A stretch of DNA of 64,000 nt from PSRF01 sp051000815 (GTDB lineage: Bacteria; Acidobacteriota; Blastocatellia; Pyrinomonadales; Pyrinomonadaceae): positions 11,697-75,696 of the forward strand of contig JBPCNX010000082.1 in the NCBI GenBank assembly GCA_051000815.1. Direction: 5' to 3'. Under the pieces are notes generated by a model that worked only from the letters and a program-made list of their open reading frames with translations, was not told where the DNA came from and searched no databases. The translations under genes were made by a program, and so were the position numbers. Below, piece by piece: positions 53,826-62,611 of the stretch; position 1 is the stretch's first letter, and each line of letters opens with the position of its first letter.

Positions 53826-54236
53826 CTAGCCACTGGCGTCGCGAAAAGTGATTCTCACAAGTGGTAACACGTCAGGATCATTCTGTTGCGCGCGCTCAAA
53901 TTCAATCAGATCGTAATAGGCACAGCGTTTCGTCGTGGGAAATTCGTGACATACCGCGGGGCGCGCGTGGTAGATCCCGCACTGTCGTGTGACTGAATTA
54001 AGAAACTTGCAGGCCAGGCCGAAAATTGGGTCTGCCTTCCGTCGTAAGACGCGTTCATTATTATAAACTCGGGTATAGCGCAGCGTCGCGTTCTGGTAGC
54101 TTATGCCGAAATGTTTTGCCAGCCGTTGTACATCGCGTTTGGTGACCTGAACGCGGTCGTAGATCGAACAACAGTATGCCGGGCACTTTGTGCAGTCGAA
54201 CAGTGCCGGAGGGGAATTAGAAGCGGTGTTACTCAT
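53826..54236 (-). CDS. YkgJ-family cysteine-cluster protein
   Basis: 136 residues. Conserved cysteines occur in FDCTKCPAYCC, LACKFL, RQCGIYHARPAVCHEFP and KRCAYY, as in the YkgJ/CxxCx(n)CC family thought to bind zinc or an Fe-S cluster. It is predicted to be cytosolic. Gaps to neighbours are 12 and 34 nt. The biochemical role of the family is not established. Confidence 0.88.
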   Translation of the reverse strand: MSNTASNSPPALFDCTKCPAYCCSIYDRVQVTKRDVQRLAKHFGISYQNATLRYTRVYNNERVLRRKADPIFGLACKFLNSVTRQCGIYHARPAVCHEFPTTKRCAYYDLIEFERAQQNDPDVLPLVRITFRDASG

Positions 54237-54270
54237 GTTTTCCGTTAGTTCTTGGCCGCTAATACCAGAC

Positions 54271-55407
54271 TCAGCGGCGCTTGGAACTCTTGTATTCCGA
54301 CTTCAGCAAATCCATAAACTCGGCGCGCCGATCGTAGAGACGTTTCGGCTTCCTTGGTTTATGCTTGGCTAAAGAATAAGCCGTAATGATCGGAAGCGCC
54401 ACTGTTGAATCGACATAACAGACCACTGCGTCCGGCAGGCGATCAGGATCAACCTTCCCCCACGACACAGCTTCACCCGGAGTAGCGCCGGACAGTCCAC
54501 CAGTATCAGGACGCGCGTCGGTTACTTGCAGGAAGTAGTCGTGTCCGCGTTCGTCTATACCCAACACCTCTTGAATCTGTGGTTCTGTTTGCAGTAGAAA
54601 ATTCTTTGGGGAACCGCCGCCCAGGATGAAGCACGCCGAAAGGCCCTTCCTCTTTCTACCTCTTTTGAGCGTTGCTTCACCGGCATTCCGCTTTGCCGCG
54701 AGCACGATGGCCGCAGTCTCGTTAACATCCAGAGAAGGATCGAAGGCGAGTTTATACCCCTGTAATGCCTTGGCTGCGACATTCATCCCGATCGACGAAT
54801 CGCCCGGTGATGACGTGTAAATAGGCACACCGTATTTATAAGCAACTCCTAAAAGCGATTTCTCTTTTAGACCTAACTTCAATTCGCGCTCATAAACATA
54901 CCGGCCGCAGAGATAGTGAAACTCGGCGGTAGACATAGGCCGCTGGAATTCTTCAGCTTCGATAATCTTGCGGAAGAATGCGTCGGTATCCAGCAGCACT
55001 GAGTAGTCAAAGAAAATGTCGTAGATGCGCACAACTTCTTCTTCGCGCAGCACGATATCGGACGTTTGCGCGTTACCTTGATGCATCGAAAGGCCAATGC
55101 CGAAGTGGGTGTCGTGGTAGAGGTTGGCGCCAGTGGAAATAATCCAATCGATAAAACCTGCTTTGATCAGTGGAATCAAGCAGGAGATACCGAGACCTGC
55201 GGGTGTCAACGCCCCGGTGATAGAGACACCAACCGTGACTTCGGGCTCGAGCATTTTTTGCGTGAAGAGCTGGCATGCTTCGCGCAAACGAGCTCCGTTG
55301 TACGCCAAAAAGGCTTCGTCGACCAGATCGGTCACACTGGTTTTTGAGTTAATTGGGGCGGGATCAATTTTCTTACCCTGGAGAAACCTGCTTCTTTTGG
55401 TTGCCAT
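54271..55407 (-). CDS. deoxyhypusine synthase-family protein
   Basis: 378 residues. SITGALTPAGLG and DWIISTGANLYHD match the NAD-binding core of deoxyhypusine synthase. LGGGSPKNFL (about residue 265) retains the Lys that carries the aminobutyl intermediate, and GATPGEAVSWGKV is the conserved substrate segment. Bacteria lack eIF5A, and related bacterial enzymes act as homospermidine synthases, so polyamine synthesis from spermidine or putrescine is the likely role. The substrate is inferred. It lies 9 nt after the upstream secreted-protein gene in the same run. Confidence 0.88.
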   Translation of the reverse strand: MATKRSRFLQGKKIDPAPINSKTSVTDLVDEAFLAYNGARLREACQLFTQKMLEPEVTVGVSITGALTPAGLGISCLIPLIKAGFIDWIISTGANLYHDTHFGIGLSMHQGNAQTSDIVLREEEVVRIYDIFFDYSVLLDTDAFFRKIIEAEEFQRPMSTAEFHYLCGRYVYERELKLGLKEKSLLGVAYKYGVPIYTSSPGDSSIGMNVAAKALQGYKLAFDPSLDVNETAAIVLAAKRNAGEATLKRGRKRKGLSACFILGGGSPKNFLLQTEPQIQEVLGIDERGHDYFLQVTDARPDTGGLSGATPGEAVSWGKVDPDRLPDAVVCYVDSTVALPIITAYSLAKHKPRKPKRLYDRRAEFMDLLKSEYKSSKRR

Positions 55408-55416
55408 AGCGAGGTC

Positions 55417-56613
55417 TTAGTCAGTAACCATCCTTCCATATTTCTCGATCAGCTCTTTCAGCCACCCATCGAAGTCGGCGACGGCGGGCGAGTTATCGCG
55501 TCGGTATTCGAACTTCTCGATCTCCCGTAGCAGCTCGCCCTTCACAAAGCGAAGCCCATTTTTGATTTCTTCTTTGATCCTCCGTGTGCGGATATCTTCA
55601 GAAGCCGCCGCAAACCGTCCTGAGAGTTCATCAGCCACGCCTAGGTCGACTTCTTCTGAAAGGGCGCCAATATCGCGTTTCAAATTCTTCAATGCCTGAG
55701 CGTGTCCGTTCGGTGGCATTTCTGATCGCAGGAGCTTGTTAACACGCAGAAGTTGTATGCGAGAGCCAGCCATCTCCGCCGCCATTTCCGCGGCCTTGTC
55801 TGGTTCTCCCTCGAATGTCCCATCATCGAAGACGATTGCTGCAATGACTATCTCTCGTGTTGAAGCTGCCTCCCGTTCCGTTGCGTCTGGCGATAGCTTC
55901 TCTTCAGGGAAACCAAAATGCAGACTAATCAGTGTCGTGCCTCCCGGGGGAATAACGCGCGCTCCACTCAATCCCGACCCTCCGCGGCTGCGTCCGTTTT
56001 CCTGACCATACCAATGAATCGCGTTGATGTATTTGTGCGATAGGTTCCGTACGTTCAAGGTGTAACCCGGGCGATCCTCAGTAACCCTGGTAACCGTCAA
56101 CGCCTGGGTCTTGTTGGTAACTTCAGGGGGACCAACGCTCCAGGGTTGAGCCCTGAAAGCTCTTACCTGAAACGGCAAGATGCCAAATCGCGCGGCTTCT
56201 ACAATCGTAATGGTCTCCTCAGGCTGCAGTGCGCGAGAGACAACTATAGCGGTGGCTGCCTTGTTCCATTCGTCGGGTCTCGAGTGTGGCTCAAGCTTTC
56301 CGAGTACAGCCACAACTTCTATCCAGGGCAGACCTTCTTCCAACCAAAAATTAAGCCGCAAGGCCCCGACCTCAGCTAATACTCCGTCAGCAGCTTTCCA
56401 GTCAGGCACTCGCTTGAGATCGAGATGAGTAAAGTATGAGGACCGGGCAGGCGAGCCGGGAATCGCGAAGATATGGTTGCGACGGTCGAGATTCAAGACC
56501 TCAACATTAAAATCACTCGCCCGAGGCCGCGCCGGCCGCTCCTGCGAGATTGCCGTCGAGACGACCAGCGAGAGAACAAAGCATAACCAGGCAAATTGTT
56601 TTACTGGTTGCAT
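55417..56613 (-). CDS. secreted protein with an FxDGxxEG-type domain (copy 3)
   Basis: 398 residues with a signal peptide (AWLCFVLSLVVSTAISQ). The middle has PGYTLNVRNLSHKYINAIHWYG and AAIVFDDGTFEGE, the same pattern as the two membrane proteins at 26792-28522. The C-terminal half is helical and charged (KRDIGALSEEVDLG). The upstream region has a second unknown domain. It belongs to the eight-gene minus-strand run. Function unknown. Confidence 0.75.
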   Translation of the reverse strand: MQPVKQFAWLCFVLSLVVSTAISQERPARPRASDFNVEVLNLDRRNHIFAIPGSPARSSYFTHLDLKRVPDWKAADGVLAEVGALRLNFWLEEGLPWIEVVAVLGKLEPHSRPDEWNKAATAIVVSRALQPEETITIVEAARFGILPFQVRAFRAQPWSVGPPEVTNKTQALTVTRVTEDRPGYTLNVRNLSHKYINAIHWYGQENGRSRGGSGLSGARVIPPGGTTLISLHFGFPEEKLSPDATEREAASTREIVIAAIVFDDGTFEGEPDKAAEMAAEMAGSRIQLLRVNKLLRSEMPPNGHAQALKNLKRDIGALSEEVDLGVADELSGRFAAASEDIRTRRIKEEIKNGLRFVKGELLREIEKFEYRRDNSPAVADFDGWLKELIEKYGRMVTD

Positions 56614-56653
56614 GGCTCCTTGTGATCCATTGACCGGGGAGTTCTGCTAAGTC

Positions 56654-56893
56654 TCAAGGCGTGGGCTGGTCGGAAGCGAATGCCAGCAAACAGTTATTGC
56701 AGAGACAGCCCTGATAACGAGTCTGCAACTGCGTACGCACCGTCTCGCTTAGTTTGACGTCAAAACACCAGCAATCCGAGACCTTCGCTTCGCATCCGCT
56801 GTTCGCGCCGCAACTAAACTCTTCCCCGCACGCCGCGCAGATCGAACTCGGGGAAACACTGGAACTCGCAGATTCTTTGATCGGAGCTGACAT
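56654..56893 (-). CDS. cysteine-rich CWC-family protein
   Basis: 79 residues with eight to nine cysteines: CAACGEEFSCGANSG, SDCWCFDVKLS and CLCNNCLLAF. The central CWC triplet names the family, likely a small zinc protein. Its ATG shares one base with the TAA of the upstream corC-like gene, a tight coupling. Confidence 0.85.
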   Translation of the reverse strand: MSAPIKESASSSVSPSSICAACGEEFSCGANSGCEAKVSDCWCFDVKLSETVRTQLQTRYQGCLCNNCLLAFASDQPTP

Positions 56894-58191
56894 TAGTTAA
56901 TGGTCGACTCGTTTCCGTTCTCATTCGGCGCGCGCTTAAGACGCAACCGGCCAATGCGTCGTTCATCAGCCTCCAGCACTTCCACTTCCAAACCGCGAAA
57001 CGCCAGATGTTCACCCGAGCGCGGTACTTTTCCGGATTCATTGATCACGAGGCCCGCGATTGTCGTGAAATCGTCAGCTTCAATCTCCAGATCAAAGAGT
57101 CTTTCAATCTTCCCGATCTCTGTTGAACCCAGGACCTCATAAACACCGTCGCGGCCGCCGACGATCTCTTCTTCATCGCCGCCGATGTCTTCGTCTTCAA
57201 TTTCCCCGACGATCTCTTCGAGAATGTCTTCCACGGTAACCAGCCCGGCCACGCCGCCGTATTCATCGATTACCATCGAAAGCTGGACGTGCGACTTTTG
57301 CATTTCTTCGAGCAGCTCGGCGACGGCTTTGGTCTCGGGGACAAAATAAACCGGCCGCACGAGCGAGGCAATCGAGCTGCTTTCATGCCCGTCAGCCCAA
57401 CATTGCAATAGGTCGCGGACGTAAATGAATCCCTCGACATTGTCGATCTGGTCGCGATACACAGGCAGGCGAGAATATTTCGATTCAATAATGATATCTC
57501 GCGCCTCACGCACACTCGCGGTCGCCGGCACTGCAACAATGTCGGGTCGTGGAGTCATCACTTCGCCCACGCGGGTATCGCCAAACTCGATAATCGAATG
57601 TATCAGTTCGCCTTCTTCTTCCTCCAGAATGCCTTCGGCTTCACCGACATCGATCAAGGCCTGAATGTCATCAGTACTGTCCTGTTCATCATCGTCCTCG
57701 CTATTCTCCTGCAAGAGTTCTTTGCGGCGTGAACGATCAAACCAGCTGTGAAACGGATCCGCGGCGAACGCCATCACGCGAAAGAACGGACGCACCAGCG
57801 GTAGCAGCAGCAAGAGCGTTGCTTCGGGATTGCGATGTGAAAGTAAGAGGGGAATCAGTTGACGAAAAATTCCCGCCAGTACCAGACCGATTCCGAGTCC
57901 CACCAGTACGAAGCGCGTGTTGGAAAAAAGCCTTAGCGAGATTGAGGTGATGAGGACGGCCACGGCCACAAGAAGAATCTGAATAGCGGCCGAGAGTGTA
58001 AAACTAAAACGCTGACGATTCTCCAGAACTTCTCGCAGAAAAATTGTCGAGCGCGCGGTGGGACGTTCTTCGGCTTCGCTGATTAGGCGACGCAGTCCTA
58101 CATCGCTCAAGTGGCCAAAAGCCATGTCTACTGTGGCAAGCAAGGACAAGACAAACAGCAGCAGAATCGTTAGCGATATTTCAATTTGCAT
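56893..58191 (-). CDS. corC: CorC/HlyC-family CNNM-CBS membrane protein
   Basis: 432 residues. An N-terminal CNNM-like membrane domain of about four helices (1-140) is followed by an acidic linker (SEDDDEQDSTDD). Two CBS domains come next (about 205-330, with VMTPRPDIVAVPATASVREA and MVIDEYGGVAGLVTVEDILEE) and then a C-terminal CorC_HlyC domain. Homologues take part in Mg2+/Co2+ efflux or magnesium homeostasis. The acidic stretch EDEDIGGDEEE follows the CBS pair. It belongs to the phoH-ybeY-corC order known from enterobacterial ybeZ-ybeY-ybeX. Confidence 0.9.
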   Translation of the reverse strand: MQIEISLTILLLFVLSLLATVDMAFGHLSDVGLRRLISEAEERPTARSTIFLREVLENRQRFSFTLSAAIQILLVAVAVLITSISLRLFSNTRFVLVGLGIGLVLAGIFRQLIPLLLSHRNPEATLLLLLPLVRPFFRVMAFAADPFHSWFDRSRRKELLQENSEDDDEQDSTDDIQALIDVGEAEGILEEEEGELIHSIIEFGDTRVGEVMTPRPDIVAVPATASVREARDIIIESKYSRLPVYRDQIDNVEGFIYVRDLLQCWADGHESSSIASLVRPVYFVPETKAVAELLEEMQKSHVQLSMVIDEYGGVAGLVTVEDILEEIVGEIEDEDIGGDEEEIVGGRDGVYEVLGSTEIGKIERLFDLEIEADDFTTIAGLVINESGKVPRSGEHLAFRGLEVEVLEADERRIGRLRLKRAPNENGNESTIN

Positions 58192-58333
58192 GTGCTGCTG
58201 AATAGTAGAGCGTAATTCTCAGTTCGTAAATGACAGAGGCTGTCTGTGCGGGTCAGTTTGAAGATATTCGCATTGCAACCCCAAAGGCGTTCACGCGTTC
58301 CTTGGGCTAGTGAGACCCTCGGCAGTTAGAGGA

Positions 58334-58756
58334 TCAAATCTTGAGTCTTCGTCTCAGTTGCAGCTCCAGCCTATTCATTTGTCCGTTATCGGTTTCGTGA
58401 TCGTAGCCACAAAGATGTAACAGCCCGTGGAGGATCAATTGAGCAAGTTCGGCGTCAAACGTCAGATTGTTTTCCTGGGCCTGAACTTCAGCGCGTTCTA
58501 ACGAGATTGCGATGTCACCGAGATTTGTTGCCGGGGAAGTCGCCATAGCTTCGCCGGCGGGGAAAGAAAGCACGTCGGTGGGTTTGTCAATCTTACGGAA
58601 ACGTTTGTTTAGGTTTCTTATTTGCCGGTCCGACACGAAGGCAATCGTCGCATCCTGATCATCTTTACGAATTGTCCTCAGGGCATTCTCGCTGAACGTC
58701 CGCCAGCGCTCGGCCTTGATTGGCACTTTACGTTGGCGGTTTACAACTTCAATCAT
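58334..58756 (-). CDS. ybeY: endoribonuclease YbeY (rRNA maturation factor)
   Basis: 140 residues. HGLLHLCGYDHETD (about residues 110-123) holds the three zinc-binding His of the HGxLHLxGYDH motif. KPTDVLSFP and LGDIAIS are typical upstream blocks. It processes the 3' end of 16S rRNA and takes part in ribosome quality control. It follows phoH by 27 nt. Confidence 0.95.
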   Translation of the reverse strand: MIEVVNRQRKVPIKAERWRTFSENALRTIRKDDQDATIAFVSDRQIRNLNKRFRKIDKPTDVLSFPAGEAMATSPATNLGDIAISLERAEVQAQENNLTFDAELAQLILHGLLHLCGYDHETDNGQMNRLELQLRRRLKI

Positions 58757-58783
58757 GAGTGCGAGCGCTCGCCGGCAGGTAAG

Positions 58784-59743
58784 CTAGATGTTGCTCTTCT
58801 TTGTGTGATCTTCGTAGGCGCGAATGATCATCTGCACCAGTTTATGGCGAACGACATCTTTCTCAGTGAAGTAAACAAAGTCGATGCCTTCCAGATTCGA
58901 GAGCACGCGCTCCGCCTCGATCAACCCGCTACGCTTACCGGCGGGCAAATCCACTTGCGTGACGTCTCCGGTGATCACGGCCTTCGAACCAAAACCTATG
59001 CGCGTCAAAAACATCTTCATCTGTTCGCTGGTGGTATTTTGCGCTTCGTCGAGAATGATGAATGCGTCAGACAAAGTGCGGCCGCGCATGAATGCCAGCG
59101 GCGCCACTTCAATCACTCTTTTTTCCAGCAGCCGGGTGACGCGCTCGTAGTCAATCAAGTCAAACAACGCGTCGTAGAGCGGTCGCAGATAGGGATCGAC
59201 CTTGTCTTGTAAATCTCCCGGCAGAAAGCCAAGTTTCTCTCCCGCCTCGACCGCGGGACGCGCCAGAACAATTCGATTGACCTGCTTCTGCATCAGTGCT
59301 TGGACGGCCATTGCTACCGCGAGATAGGTCTTGCCGGTGCCGGCGACGCCGATGCCGAATACAACATCGCGATCCTGAATTGTCTGAATGTATTTCCGCT
59401 GAGTGGCTGACTTGGGCGCTACCTGCTTCTTACCGGCGGGATTGAAACGCGACTTGGTGTAATAGTCGCGCAGACTGAAGGCGCGGTCTTCGGCAATCTG
59501 AGCGAAGGCTTCTCGTAATTCTCGGTCCGTAAACTGGCGACCTTCCTGAAAGAGAGCGGAGAAGTCGTCAATGATGCGCTCGGCAGTTTCAACATCCTTT
59601 GGGTCGCCATCTATGGAAACGTCCTGCCCGCGCGCGTTGATGCGCACGTCCAGGAGTGATTCCAGAGACTTGATGTTCTGGTCGTGAACACCGAATAGGG
59701 TTTCCAGTCCCCGGGGCGGAAGCTCAATCTTCTTCAAGAACAC
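58784..59743 (-). CDS. ybeZ: PhoH-family (YbeZ) ATPase
   Basis: 319 residues. A KH-like N-terminal domain (about 15-75) precedes the P-loop ATPase. FGIGVAGTGKTYLA is Walker A (about residue 134), IILDEAQN the Walker B/motif II, and VITGDVTQVDL a downstream helicase-like motif. PhoH/YbeZ works with YbeY in RNA metabolism. The start is a GTG at 59743 preceded by GGAAAGA. It is the first gene of the eight-gene minus-strand run. Confidence 0.94.
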   Translation of the reverse strand: MFLKKIELPPRGLETLFGVHDQNIKSLESLLDVRINARGQDVSIDGDPKDVETAERIIDDFSALFQEGRQFTDRELREAFAQIAEDRAFSLRDYYTKSRFNPAGKKQVAPKSATQRKYIQTIQDRDVVFGIGVAGTGKTYLAVAMAVQALMQKQVNRIVLARPAVEAGEKLGFLPGDLQDKVDPYLRPLYDALFDLIDYERVTRLLEKRVIEVAPLAFMRGRTLSDAFIILDEAQNTTSEQMKMFLTRIGFGSKAVITGDVTQVDLPAGKRSGLIEAERVLSNLEGIDFVYFTEKDVVRHKLVQMIIRAYEDHTKKSNI

Positions 59744-59892
59744 TCTCTTTCCAATGGCAGAAAATTTGGCGGCAAAGCTGCGTGAGTGGACGGTAGGATC
59801 GTTGACATATGCTTCGCTTGGGACGCTACTACAGCCCTCGTTGAGGTGTCAAACCTGGCTTGATTTCTGAGAATTGATGAATGGTCGGCTGC

Positions 59893-59921
59893 TTGACAGT
59901 GCCGATCGCCACCCCTATACT
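59893..59921 (+). promoter_or_regulatory. near-consensus sigma-70 promoter of rpsT
   Basis: TTGACA (59893-59898), a 17-nt spacer and TATACT (59916-59921). This is the best promoter in the window. Transcription from about 59928 would give a leader of about 80 nt before rpsT, long enough for autoregulation by S20. Confidence 0.85.
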
Positions 59922-60008
59922 CCGTCACTTGCGCAACGTGCCATGATGCGCCGGGTAGCATTAAAGCGGTTCCTTTAAAGGCAGGAACGCAAATATTGGG
60001 AGATCTCG

Positions 60009-60275
60009 ATGCCAAATCATAAGTCAGCTGAAAAACGAATGCGCCAGAATGAGAAGCGCAAACAGATCAATCGCAGCAATCGCACACGCGTCAGAAGCTC
60101 GATCAAGAAGTTGCGCGGAGCACTCGAAGCGAAAAGCGGAGACGTCGCCACCCTCTTGCCGCAGACTGTTTCCACGATCGACAAGGCGGTGCAAAAGGGT
60201 GTGCTGCACAAAAACACAGCGGCGCGCTATAAATCAAGGTTGACTACAAACGCGAATCAGGCAGCCGGCAAGTAG
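60009..60275 (+). CDS. rpsT: 30S ribosomal protein S20
   Basis: 88 residues, highly basic: MPNHKSAEKRMRQNEKRK, then NRSNRTRVRSSIKKLR and KNTAARYKSRLTT, the standard S20 sequence. It binds 16S rRNA helix 44 and the 5' domain. GGGAGAT upstream serves as the ribosome-binding site. It has its own promoter and terminator. Confidence 0.97.
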   Translation: MPNHKSAEKRMRQNEKRKQINRSNRTRVRSSIKKLRGALEAKSGDVATLLPQTVSTIDKAVQKGVLHKNTAARYKSRLTTNANQAAGK

Positions 60276-60303
60276 AAATTACACAAAACCACATTGGATT
60301 AAG

Positions 60304-60343
60304 CGGGGCGGACCAGAAGATTGGTTCGCCTCGTTTTTATTTT
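60304..60343 (+). terminator. intrinsic terminator of rpsT
   Basis: CGGGGCGGACCA (60304-60315) pairs with TGGTTCGCCTCG (60322-60333), with G-T wobbles, followed by TTTTTATTTT. Confidence 0.85.
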
Positions 60344-60397
60344 GGTGGAGACTTGAAACTAACGAACGCGTTCCGCGTTCTTCGGTTAGGAGATGCT

Positions 60398-60811
60398 ATG
60401 GCAAATTCCTACAACAGTGCGAATGAGATCGAGGGGGTGGTCCGTGGATTTGAATCGTGCACCACAGGCAAGGACGACTTCACTCACCGGGACCATCTGG
60501 CTGCGGCGGTGTGGTATTTGCGACTTGACCAGGCTCGTGCATCCGACTTGATGCGCGCAAGTCTCCACCGGTTTCTGGATCATTACGGTTGCCGGGAAAA
60601 CTATCACGAGACCCTGACGCTTTTCTGGATTCAGCTTGTGCAGCGCGCCCTTACAGAAATGACGCCGGGTTCGTCACTACTGCAAGCGACAAATGCGGTG
60701 GTAACACGTCTGGGAGATTCTCGATTGGCTTTTGAGTATTACAGCAAAGAGCTTGTGGGATCGGAGGCGGCCAAAAAAGGGTGGGTTGAGCCTGACCTGA
60801 GGTCGCTCTGA
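60398..60811 (+). CDS. conserved protein of unknown function
   Basis: 137 residues, ATG at 60398 with AGGAG 8 nt upstream. FTHRDHLAAAVWYLR and GCRENYHETLTLFWIQLV carry conserved-looking His residues in helices, perhaps a metal- or ligand-binding helical fold. No signal peptide. I do not recognise a named family. It is followed by a repeat-built palindrome. Confidence 0.7.
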   Translation: MANSYNSANEIEGVVRGFESCTTGKDDFTHRDHLAAAVWYLRLDQARASDLMRASLHRFLDHYGCRENYHETLTLFWIQLVQRALTEMTPGSSLLQATNAVVTRLGDSRLAFEYYSKELVGSEAAKKGWVEPDLRSL

Positions 60812-60828
60812 AGACGCGCGAATCTTTG

Positions 60829-60920
60829 GTGTTTGTTCGTGAGGCTTCGTGGATCGCGTCTTAGATGTCGCCTAAATCCCAACCACAAATACACACGAAA
60901 AAACACAAAGAGAGACCTAA
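60829..60920. repeat. palindrome with CTTTGTGT-type repeat arms
   Basis: CTTTGGTGTTTGTTCGTG with CTTCGTGG on the left and CCACAAAT with CACGAAAAAACACAAAG on the right are imperfect inverted arms. The arms consist of degenerate 7-9 nt CTTTGTG/CACAAAG units, a third repeat core with the same architecture as the heptad palindromes. Confidence 0.65.
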
Positions 60921-60929
60921 TTGGAAAAG

Positions 60930-61943
60930 TTATACCGCGAGTTCACAGATCAACATCTCGAGTTGAAGACGAGGTCCTTTCGGGGCACTGCCTGCGACGG
61001 AAGTTTTGATCGCTAGATCGGCAGCAGCAATTAGTTTGATTCCTAGGGCGATCCGGTCAGCATCGCTGCGTTGGAGCGTCGCAAGAAAGGCGTCCCGCTT
61101 AAAGAAAGGCATTGGCACAGTCTTGAAGACGTCTTCGCGGGATCCACGATCAAGAGCATCCTTAGCGAGGGCCAGGCGGTGAAAGTCCCTGGCGATCAAT
61201 CCGATCAACATCACCGGTTCCGAGCCGCCTGCCAAAAGTCGATGTAGTGTTTCCAGAGCCCGTTTTCGGTTGCGACCAACCAGATGATCACCGAGATCGA
61301 AGTTCGAAAGCTCGAGCGAGCGACCGATTAGCTCCTCAACCATCACGAGCGTGATCCGTTTGGATTCCCCAGCTGCGGACGCCAGCTTGTCCAATTCCGA
61401 CATCAGCGTCTGCACGTCTGTGCCTACAAGCGCTACGATATCGGCCAACGCCTTTTCATCGGCGCCGATTCTCAGTTCCTCAAGGCGGCTCTTGATCCAT
61501 TTCATGGCCTCGCCGTCTTTGAGAGCAGGAAAATCAACCACCAGACTCATATCGAGCAGAATTTTTGTCAGCGTCCTTCGCTTGTCCAGATCCGCAGCAT
61601 TAAAAATCATCACAGTGGAGGGGGCCGGATTCTCCACGTACCGGATCAATACCTGTTCCTCGGCCTCGCGAAGTTTGCCGAAGTCCTTGATCTCGACCAC
61701 GCGCCGATTAGACATCATGGGCAATTGTTCAGCTGCGGCTATGGCACCCTGCGGAGAGCCACTCATCAAACTGAAAGTTTCTTCATTAAACTCTCGCAGG
61801 AGCGTCTCGCGTAGGGCGACATTTGTGATCGCCGCAGCAGCCTGATCGCGCAGGTAGTTTTCGCAACCGGTGAGGAGGTAGAGCGGGTTGAGCTGATCAG
61901 CTTTGAGTAAACGCTGGAGCTCTGTTTGATTGGCGGACTTCAT
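60930..61943 (-). CDS. holA: DNA polymerase III delta subunit
   Basis: 337 residues. The clamp-loader delta subunit opens the sliding clamp. YLLTGCENYLRDQAAAAI (the inactive P-loop-like region) and ELDKLASAAG with DHLVGRNRKRALETLHRLLAGG in the middle are typical HolA features, and the C-terminal helical collar is present. It overlaps lptE by four bases (ATGA), a common order in bacterial genomes (lptE-holA, with rpsT nearby). Confidence 0.92.
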   Translation of the reverse strand: MKSANQTELQRLLKADQLNPLYLLTGCENYLRDQAAAAITNVALRETLLREFNEETFSLMSGSPQGAIAAAEQLPMMSNRRVVEIKDFGKLREAEEQVLIRYVENPAPSTVMIFNAADLDKRRTLTKILLDMSLVVDFPALKDGEAMKWIKSRLEELRIGADEKALADIVALVGTDVQTLMSELDKLASAAGESKRITLVMVEELIGRSLELSNFDLGDHLVGRNRKRALETLHRLLAGGSEPVMLIGLIARDFHRLALAKDALDRGSREDVFKTVPMPFFKRDAFLATLQRSDADRIALGIKLIAAADLAIKTSVAGSAPKGPRLQLEMLICELAV

Positions 61944-62485
61944 TTCTTTGGGGCGATTTCGCCTGCGTTGATGAGCGTTGAGACAATACTCTCGGCAAAG
62001 CTGCGAGACATCCGTAAGACAGCCGGATCTTCTTCGCTGAAGAAGTTGCGCGGGTCGTTTGCAAACTCAAACTCCCCACGAAAAACGAAATTCTGATTGT
62101 CGTACATAACACGATTCTGAGTTTGATCCCGAACGGTAACGGCGGCAACAATTGTCACTTCAAAAATCCGCGCCCGGCCCTTGTCATCCAGCAATACGCC
62201 TGAGAAACCAAAGCTCTTAATTACGCCTTCAATAACTGCGTCGGCGCCTTCGCGATCACCCTGAACTCGCAGGCCACGCCCGCGATGTATCAGCTCATCA
62301 ATCACAGCGCCGGTAAAGCGTGATTCAACCTTGTAGCGCAGCGCATCGTTCTGGAATGCCGGCACGGCAACCGTGCGTATGTGTGCGGGGAGTTGATTCT
62401 TCGTCACCGGCTTATAGCACTCGGCAAACCCTGAGACGAAGAGCAACACCGTGAGAAAACCGGATAATCGCAGAAGCTTCTTCAT
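61940..62485 (-). CDS. lptE: LptE-family LPS-assembly lipoprotein
   Basis: 181 residues. A signal sequence ends in a lipobox-like FAEC, with Glu in place of the usual small residue before Cys. HIRTVAVPAFQNDALRYKVESRFTGAVIDEL is the characteristic LptE/RlpB block. It would plug LptD in the outer membrane for LPS insertion. Its placement directly upstream of holA agrees with the family's usual context. Confidence 0.82.
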   Translation of the reverse strand: MKKLLRLSGFLTVLLFVSGFAECYKPVTKNQLPAHIRTVAVPAFQNDALRYKVESRFTGAVIDELIHRGRGLRVQGDREGADAVIEGVIKSFGFSGVLLDDKGRARIFEVTIVAAVTVRDQTQNRVMYDNQNFVFRGEFEFANDPRNFFSEEDPAVLRMSRSFAESIVSTLINAGEIAPKK

Positions 62486-62611
62486 TGACCTTCTCTCTCG
62501 TGAAAGCAGCGCTGATTAAATCAGTCGCGATTCTCTCGCAGGAACGACAGCTGAGGCAAGCAACGGAATGCTGACGTTCTCCTGGGTTATTACGAGGACA
62601 TGAAATGACGC

